Origin: JBEINZ01 sp040377825
GTDB taxonomy: Bacteria; Pseudomonadota; Alphaproteobacteria; Rhizobiales; Ancalomicrobiaceae
Length of the DNA stretch: 10,820 nt
Assembly (NCBI GenBank): GCA_040377825.1
Contig: JBEINZ010000091.1
Coordinates: 1 to 10,820 of the forward strand
Reading direction: 5' to 3'
The notes below the pieces were generated by a model. That model saw only the letters and a program-made list of their open reading frames with translations. It ran no database searches and was not told the origin of the DNA. Positions 6,585 to 10,820 of the stretch are shown one piece after another. Each line of letters begins with the position of its first letter. Position 1 is the first letter of the stretch. The position numbers and the translations under genes were made by a program.

Positions 6585-7310
6585 TCAGTAACGCGACACG
6601 TTGTCGACATGGAAATGATAGAGGCGGCGGGCCGAGCCATAGCGGCGGAACTCCGACACATCGACTTCGCCGGCAAGTCCCGCACGCGCGAGCCGCTCGC
6701 GAAGTTCCGCCCGGTGCTCATCGCGCATCTCCTTCTCGATGCAATCGGCACCAAGGCTGGCGACTTTCCCGCGCACATAAAGGCGCGCCTCGTAGATCGA
6801 GTCCCCGAGCGCTTCACCGGCGTCGCCAAGTACCGTGAGCGAGCCGGCCTGCCCCATGAAGGCCGACATGTGACCGATCGAACCCTTCACGATGATGTCG
6901 ACGCCCTTCATCGAGATTCCGCAGCGCGCTGAGGCATTCCCGTCGATCACGACCGTCCCGCCGCGACCGGTCGCGGCGGCCGCTTGGCTCGCGTCGCCCT
7001 TTACATGGACAAAGCCCGACATGATGTTTTCGGCCAATCCGACCCCGGCATTGCCGTCGATCACGACGTTGGCGAACTTGTTCATGCCGGCGCAATAGTA
7101 GCCAACATGGCCCGCGATCTCGACAGTGACGGGCGCCGTCAAGCCGACCGCGATCGAGTGCAAGCCGCGTGGATTGACGATCTCCCAGCGGCTTTCGTTG
7201 GTGCCATCGGCGAGCTTATGCAGCGCCGCATTCAAGTCTCGGACCGAAGACGACGCAAGGTCAAAACGGTGGGCGGTGGACATCTTCGGCTCGATCTCTC
7301 TCACAATCAT
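6585..7310 (-). CDS. mgsB: N-methylglutamate synthase subunit B, GXGXG domain protein
   Basis: This 241-aa protein corresponds to the C-terminal GXGXG beta-helix domain of GltB, here a separate subunit (GlxC type). Glycine-rich strand repeats run from about 64 to 182, for example VVIDGNAGVGLAEN (82-95), VVIDGNASARCGISMKG (120-136) and LTVLGDAGEALGDSIYE (158-174). In complete glutamate synthases this domain is structural and packs against the synthase domain. The same role is expected in the NMG synthase complex. The start codon overlaps the mgsA stop by four bases (ATGA), which suggests translational coupling. A second in-frame ATG at 7283 would give MSTAHRFDL as N-terminus, which also looks natural for GlxC proteins, so the start is not settled. 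Confidence 0.88.
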   Translation of the reverse strand: MIVREIEPKMSTAHRFDLASSSVRDLNAALHKLADGTNESRWEIVNPRGLHSIAVGLTAPVTVEIAGHVGYYCAGMNKFANVVIDGNAGVGLAENIMSGFVHVKGDASQAAAATGRGGTVVIDGNASARCGISMKGVDIIVKGSIGHMSAFMGQAGSLTVLGDAGEALGDSIYEARLYVRGKVASLGADCIEKEMRDEHRAELRERLARAGLAGEVDVSEFRRYGSARRLYHFHVDNVSRY

Positions 7311-8209
7311 GCCGCGGCTCGATCCCAGAAGTACACCCTTGCCGGTTCCGGCTCGAACACATCGGCCCGCTCGATACCCGGCAGATCGACAAGGACGCGG
7401 TACTCGGAACCGAAGGCCACATAGGCATCGGTCTCGGCCATGACCGCCGGCTTGCAGGCGATCGGATCGCGCAGAACGCCGAAGCCGGTCTCAGTGCCAA
7501 CGACGAAGGTATAAAATCCGTCGAGATCGTCGAGGCTGGCCTTCAAGGCGTTGCCGAGGCTATCGCCCTGCCGCATTCGGTGGGTGAGATAGGCGGCCGC
7601 CACCTCGCTGTCGTTGTCGGTGGCGAATTCGAGCCCTTCGCGCCTTAGGTCACGCCGGATCGCATTGTGGTTGGACAACGAACCGTTATGGACGAGGCAC
7701 TGGTCCTTGGCGGTGGAAAACGGATGCGCGCCATCTGTCGTGACCGCGCTCTCGGTCGCCATCCGTGTGTGACCGATGCCGTGCGTCCCGCGCATCTCGG
7801 CAAGGCCAAAACGGCGTGCCACATCGGTCGGGAGGCCGACCTCCTTGTAAAGCTCCATCCGCGTTCCCGCCCCGACCACGGCTACAGAGGGGTCAATTGA
7901 CTGAAGCGCAGACCGGACGACCGCCTCGCCGCCGGCCGGGATCCTCAGCACCGCGTGGGTATCGCGCGTTTCGATTGTGACCGAAAGGCCGACGCGAACG
8001 GTGAGCGCGGTGGCCAGCGTTGGGAAATCCGTGCCTTCGGCGCCGCGCAAAGTCAGCTTCAGTTCGTTGGGAGACCCCGCGCCGTAGACCGCGAAGCCGG
8101 CGGAGTCTGGTCCGCGCCCGCACATGGTCGCAAGCATTGTCGCGAGCATCGATCCGAGCGCCGGCTCAAGCTTCCGATCCTTTAGGAAAAGTCCGACTAT
8201 TCCGCACAT
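7307..8209 (-). CDS. mgsA: N-methylglutamate synthase subunit A, class II glutamine amidotransferase
   Basis: This is a 300-aa Ntn-hydrolase glutamine amidotransferase domain (GlxB type), matching the N-terminal part of GltB and PurF. It is predicted to release methylamine from gamma-glutamylmethylamide and pass it to MgsC. Catalytic features are visible: C2 in MCGIVG, exposed after removal of Met1, GRGPDSAGFA (31-40), R149 in GIGHTRMATES, the oxyanion-hole N175-G176 in HNGSLSNH, and TDNDSE (197-202). A frame extending to a TTG at 8230 would bury the catalytic cysteine behind seven residues, so ATG 8209 is chosen. The insert between about 50 and 135 relates to MgsA/GlxB rather than to PurF. 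It is the first gene of mgsABC-gmaS. Confidence 0.92.
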   Translation of the reverse strand: MCGIVGLFLKDRKLEPALGSMLATMLATMCGRGPDSAGFAVYGAGSPNELKLTLRGAEGTDFPTLATALTVRVGLSVTIETRDTHAVLRIPAGGEAVVRSALQSIDPSVAVVGAGTRMELYKEVGLPTDVARRFGLAEMRGTHGIGHTRMATESAVTTDGAHPFSTAKDQCLVHNGSLSNHNAIRRDLRREGLEFATDNDSEVAAAYLTHRMRQGDSLGNALKASLDDLDGFYTFVVGTETGFGVLRDPIACKPAVMAETDAYVAFGSEYRVLVDLPGIERADVFEPEPARVYFWDRAAA

Positions 8210-8215
8210 GCCAAG

Positions 8216-8219
8216 CTCC
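8216..8219 (-). promoter_or_regulatory. Ribosome binding site that fixes the mgsA start
   Basis: GGAG at 8219-8216 sits 6 nt ahead of the ATG at 8209. It supports the start that leaves cysteine as residue 2, as the amidotransferase mechanism requires. Confidence 0.75.
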
Positions 8220-8225
8220 GCAAGG

Positions 8226-8280
8226 CCCAAGTCGACATTGGTCGAACGCTACAGACCGGACAAACCCAAGTCAATTTGGG
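8226..8280 (-). promoter_or_regulatory. Paired palindromic elements upstream of mgsABC-gmaS
   Basis: On the minus strand two 16-bp elements read CCCAAATTGACTTGGG (8280-8265) and CCAATGTCGACTTGGG (8241-8226). They share their last eight bases (GACTTGGG) and have CCAA/TTGG arms, with 39 bp from start to start. The upstream element contains a TTGACT that could itself be a -35 box, with a weak TAGCGT 17 nt further on. Their position between the XRE-cupin regulator gene and mgsA makes that regulator the natural candidate binder. This is inference from position and symmetry. Confidence 0.5.
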
Positions 8281-8282
8281 GG

Positions 8283-8310
8283 AACTTAAATTTCTTGCAG
8301 AGAAAGTCAA
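8283..8310 (-). promoter_or_regulatory. Candidate promoter for mgsABC-gmaS
   Basis: On the minus strand TTGACT (8310-8305) lies 16 nt before TAAGTT (8288-8283). The -35 is close to consensus and the -10 is poor, as expected for a regulated promoter. The spacer carries a short inverted repeat TTTCT-CTGCA-AGAAA (8305-8291), a further possible protein-binding site. The promoter starts immediately past the regulator stop codon. An alternative using the second TTGACT (8274-8269) cannot be excluded. Confidence 0.4.
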
Positions 8311-8317
8311 CAGGCCG

Positions 8318-8968
8318 TCAAGTTCGACCGTATGTGATGATCGACAGGTAGCAAATGGGGAATTTTAAAAGCGTTTCCGGCCCATGCGGCGCCGCCGAAT
8401 CGAACAAGATCGCGTCGCCCGGCCTCAGGTTATAGCTCCGGTCGGCATGCGCGTAGATCAGCTCACCGTCCAGCATATAGATGAATTCGGTGCCCTCGTG
8501 CTGGAACGCCGTATAGGGCTCGGCATCCTCGGCAAGCGTGATCAAATAGGGCTCGACCACGAGCGGGCCGGCGAGCGAATGGCCGAGCAGCTGATACTGA
8601 TGCCCCGCCTTAGTACCGCGCCGCTGGATGGCCACGCCCTGGCCGGCGGCAACATAGGAACAATCCCGCTTCTCCTCGAAGGCCGCAAAGAGGAGCGTCA
8701 TCGGTAAATTGAGCGCGCCGGCAAGTGTTTGGAGCGTTGTCAGCGATGGCGAGATCTGGCCGTTTTCGATCTTCGAAAGCATGCCGGGGGATACATCGGC
8801 CGCTTGCGCCAGTTCCGCGATCGTAAGCCCATTGAGCTTGCGATAGCGGCGAACCTGCTCGCCGATGGCTTGCTCTAGCGTGCGTTCCACGGACCCAGGA
8901 GCCCCGGAACCCGTCTGTAGCGGATCAGCCCTGCCGGCCGACGCGACCCCTGGCTTTGGCTTGTTCAT
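8318..8968 (-). CDS. XRE-family transcriptional regulator with C-terminal cupin domain
   Basis: This is a predicted DNA-binding regulator of 216 aa. A low-complexity lead (1-28) is followed by a Cro/C1-type helix-turn-helix at about 36-95, with LTIAELAQAADVSPGMLSKI (48-67) as the core and the family-typical ENGQISPSLTTLQTLAGAL after it. Residues about 138-212 form a small cupin barrel: HEGTEFIYMLDGEL (157-170) and LRPGDAILFDSAAPHG (181-196) supply H157, E161 and H195 as possible ligand or metal contacts. This HTH plus cupin layout is common in regulators of amine, polyamine and sarcosine catabolism. The ATG at 8968 has GAGG 8 nt upstream. The gene starts 20 bp after mgdD, so it is probably made with the dehydrogenase genes, while mgsA downstream has its own control region. 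The effector, perhaps methylamine or a glutamyl derivative, is unknown. Confidence 0.93.
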   Translation of the reverse strand: MNKPKPGVASAGRADPLQTGSGAPGSVERTLEQAIGEQVRRYRKLNGLTIAELAQAADVSPGMLSKIENGQISPSLTTLQTLAGALNLPMTLLFAAFEEKRDCSYVAAGQGVAIQRRGTKAGHQYQLLGHSLAGPLVVEPYLITLAEDAEPYTAFQHEGTEFIYMLDGELIYAHADRSYNLRPGDAILFDSAAPHGPETLLKFPICYLSIITYGRT

Positions 8969-8988
8969 GGCTGCCGCCTCGCGCGCTT

Positions 8989-9600
8989 TCAGCCGACATC
9001 AAGCCCGTATTCAGCGGCGGCGTCCTCGAACCAATGCCAGAAGCTTCCGGCAAAGCCGCGCGGCACCGCGATCTCATAAGTCGGCGCATCGTCGACCTGC
9101 CAGATCTGTACGCCGATATAGGATACGATCGTGATCGCAGCGTCGCCCGTACGGAAGGCCCGCGGATGCAGATCGATCGTGAAACCCTTTGCGAGCGCGT
9201 CACGAATGCGCGGACCGGTGACCTTAAGGATGCCGCGTCCGTCCGTCTGCTCGACCACTGCGGCGAGCCCCGCGAGCGCGCCGGCAAGATCGGCCACGAG
9301 CGTCGCCTCCCGCGCACCCTCGCCGATCGCGAGCCATTGGTCAGGCCCGGACCACACGAACCCGACATCGCCGAGGCGGACGATCAGCGGCGTTGTCGGC
9401 ACGTCGATACCGAAGGCCGATCGGATCGCGGCTGCGACGTCCACCGACTTTCCCTTTCGCGCGATGACGCCCGCAAGCGCATAGCCGCTGCGTTCGACGG
9501 CGGCGACTCCGGCCGGCCCATGCATCACGCCATGGCGGCCGGCCTGAACATAGGTCCCAAAGGCCGTCCGCGCGGCAAGCGATGAAGCCAAATCAAGCAC
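8989..9600 (-). CDS. mgdD: N-methylglutamate dehydrogenase subunit D (sarcosine oxidase gamma-like)
   Basis: This 203-aa protein is the small gamma-type subunit of a heterotetrameric sarcosine-oxidase-like enzyme (SoxG family). Recognisable stretches are VWSGPDQWLAIGEG (82-95), LKVTGPRIRDALAKG (125-139) and LHPRAFRTGDAAI (144-156). It has the folate-binding-like fold of the GcvT relatives and probably helps assemble the complex rather than catalyse. I chose the GTG at 9600. It overlaps the end of mgdC by 8 bases and is preceded by AAGGGAG with a 9-nt spacer, and the product then matches the usual SoxG length. The longer frame to 9699 would lie inside mgdC. The NMG dehydrogenase call, rather than sarcosine oxidase, rests on the linked mgsABC and gmaS genes. 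Confidence 0.85.
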   Translation of the reverse strand: MLDLASSLAARTAFGTYVQAGRHGVMHGPAGVAAVERSGYALAGVIARKGKSVDVAAAIRSAFGIDVPTTPLIVRLGDVGFVWSGPDQWLAIGEGAREATLVADLAGALAGLAAVVEQTDGRGILKVTGPRIRDALAKGFTIDLHPRAFRTGDAAITIVSYIGVQIWQVDDAPTYEIAVPRGFAGSFWHWFEDAAAEYGLDVG

Positions 9601-10820
9601 GCAGCCGTTCTCCCTTGGGATCGTAGAAGCATGGATCGACCACTTCGACAAGAACGTCGCGCCCGCGCACACCGTCCCAGACCCTGACCGTATCGCCATG
9701 ACGCCGATGGCCGCGCTTCAGGAGCCCGAGCCCGATCCAATGCGAGAAAGTCGGCGAATAGGCGACGGACGTCATATGCCCGAGTTCGTTCCCTGCGGTC
9801 GCGGCCGCGCCGACCTCCAGGAAGTGGCCACCGCCGCCTAGCCTAACCTTTCTGTCGACGGGCCGGATTCCGACCAGCGTCGGTCGCATCGGATCCGTCA
9901 GGACCGGCCGCGCGGCCATCACGCGGCCGATGAAATCCTTCTTCGTGGAGACCATTTTCCCCAGGCCAAGGTCGCGCGCTGTCGTCTGGCCATTGAGTTC
10001 GCCGCCGGCGACATGGCCCTTTTCGATGCGCATGGCGCCGAGCGTTTCCAGCCCGTAAGGCGTGATCCCTTCAGGCGCGCCGGCTTCCATAAGGCGCCGA
10101 ACGAGCGCGTCGCCGTAGCGCGCCGGAACGGCGAGCTCGTAGGCCAACTCGCCGGAAAATGAAATCCGGAAGAGCCGCGCGGGGATCCCGCCCGATACAG
10201 TGACCGCGCCGGCGCCCATATAGGGGAACGCCTCGTTGGAGATGTCGTGCTGCGGATCGACCACCCGAGCCAGCACATCGCGCGATTTCGGACCGGCAAC
10301 CGCATACTGCGCCCATTGCTCGGTGACCGACATGACCTGCACGTCGAGGTCCGGCCAAATCACTTGGAGCGCGTGCTCCATGTGCGCCAGCACGGCTGCG
10401 GCATGCGCGGTGGTCGTGGTGACCAGAAAATGCTCCGGCCCTAGGCGCGACGTCGTCCCGTCGTCGAAGACAAACCCATCCTCGCGCAGCATCAAGCCGT
10501 AGCGCGCTCGGCCGATCGCCAGCGTGGAGAACGTATTCGTATAGAGCCGGTCGAGGAACAGCCCGGCGTCCGGACCCTGCACGTCGATTTTTCCGAGCGT
10601 GGATACATCGCTGAGGCCGACGGAGGTACGCACCGCGTTCACTTCGCGCACGACCGACTCCATCCAATCGCTCTCGCCCGGCTCGGGAAACCATTGCGGG
10701 CGCAGCCATGCGCCCGTTTCCATGAGCACGGCGCCGCGCTCCACGATCCAGCCATGGGCTGCAGGCAATCGGGTCTGAAGGAAGTCTCGTCCACGATGAT
10801 GGCCGGCAAACGCGCCGAAA
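9593..10820 (-). CDS. mgdC: N-methylglutamate dehydrogenase subunit C (sarcosine oxidase alpha-like), C-terminal part
   Basis: The frame is open through the right edge, so only the last 408 residues are present; sarcosine oxidase alpha subunits are about 1000 aa. The TTG at 10768 is not a real start, because the codons beyond it read HHRGRDFLQTR, a conserved linker of these proteins. The visible part is the GcvT-like aminomethyltransferase region: VGLSDVSTLGKIDVQGPDA (fragment residues 67-85), ARYGLMLREDGFVFDDG (105-121), FSGELAYELAVP (221-232), YGLETLGAMRIEKGH (255-269) and DLGLGKMVSTKKDFIGR (283-299), then the barrel domain to the end. In this family the region binds tetrahydrofolate and takes up the methyl-derived carbon. 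The Rossmann and iron-sulfur parts lie outside the window. It is followed by mgdD with an 8-nt overlap. A true sarcosine oxidase is the alternative. Confidence 0.9.
   Translation of the reverse strand, partial: FGAFAGHHRGRDFLQTRLPAAHGWIVERGAVLMETGAWLRPQWFPEPGESDWMESVVREVNAVRTSVGLSDVSTLGKIDVQGPDAGLFLDRLYTNTFSTLAIGRARYGLMLREDGFVFDDGTTSRLGPEHFLVTTTTAHAAAVLAHMEHALQVIWPDLDVQVMSVTEQWAQYAVAGPKSRDVLARVVDPQHDISNEAFPYMGAGAVTVSGGIPARLFRISFSGELAYELAVPARYGDALVRRLMEAGAPEGITPYGLETLGAMRIEKGHVAGGELNGQTTARDLGLGKMVSTKKDFIGRVMAARPVLTDPMRPTLVGIRPVDRKVRLGGGGHFLEVGAAATAGNELGHMTSVAYSPTFSHWIGLGLLKRGHRRHGDTVRVWDGVRGRDVLVEVVDPCFYDPKGERLRA
9610..9616 (-). promoter_or_regulatory. Ribosome binding site that supports the GTG start of mgdD
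   Basis: AAGGGAG at 9616-9610 lies 9 nt before the GTG at 9600, inside the end of mgdC. No ATG lies near this position, so a GTG start with this strong site is the best reading. Confidence 0.6.

Noticed and set aside
3909..8209. Ordinary ammonia-assimilating GS-GOGAT genes (glnA plus gltB)
   Set aside because: The GltB domains are split into three genes, the Fe-S cysteines are missing, no gltD is present, and sarcosine-oxidase-like subunits are adjacent, which together fit the N-methylglutamate pathway better.
8989..9699. Longer 236-aa version of the gamma subunit
   Set aside because: It would overlap mgdC by about 107 bases; the GTG at 9600 has a good ribosome binding site and gives normal length.
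10768..10820. A real translation start for the large subunit at the TTG at 10768
   Set aside because: The frame continues upstream to the window edge with conserved HHRGRDFL residues, so the gene is simply cut by the window.

Overview
The window reads as a high-GC alphaproteobacterial chromosome, most likely Hyphomicrobiales/Rhizobiales. The evidence is GC-rich codon use throughout, an IF-1 of the MAKEELIQFEG type with a basic tail, and a methylamine gene set arranged as in rhizobial glx/sox loci. This placement is inferred from sequence character and remembered family patterns, not from a search. All well-supported genes lie on the minus strand, so the text below follows transcription from high to low coordinates.

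Region A (10820 to 3909) is most of an N-methylglutamate (NMG) pathway cluster for methylamine use. It starts with the C-terminal 408 residues of the large sarcosine-oxidase-alpha-like subunit of NMG dehydrogenase (mgdC, cut by the window edge). Its gamma subunit (mgdD) follows with an 8-nt overlap. Next come an XRE-cupin regulator and a 108-bp intergenic region with promoter-like boxes and two related 16-bp palindromic elements. After that lie the three split subunits of NMG synthase: mgsA (class II amidotransferase), mgsB (GXGXG domain) and mgsC (FMN domain). The glutamine-synthetase-like gamma-glutamylmethylamide synthetase (gmaS) closes the cluster. GmaS makes gamma-glutamylmethylamide from glutamate, methylamine and ATP. 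MgsABC moves the methylamine group to give N-methylglutamate. MgdABCD oxidises this back to glutamate, releasing the methyl carbon to the C1 pool. The genes for mgdA and mgdB should lie just beyond the right edge.

Region B (3768 to 3377) is a monocistronic infA paralogue with its own promoter and a clear rho-independent terminator. It encodes an IF-1 with an arginine-rich C-terminal extension.

Region C (3376 to 325) is a compact three-gene unit: a fold-type I aminotransferase, a BetI-like TetR regulator and an aldo/keto reductase. Spacing is 12 to 58 bp. The substrate is not evident from the sequence.

Region D (324 to 1) holds no confident gene; a short plus-strand frame is open from the left edge to 132.

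I see no RNA genes, insertion sequences, CRISPR arrays or integration signs. The main pathway is a known one. The points most worth a second look are the regulator-adjacent palindromes, the missing Fe-S cysteines in MgsC, the IF-1 paralogue directly behind gmaS, and the uncharacterised aminotransferase-BetI-AKR unit.
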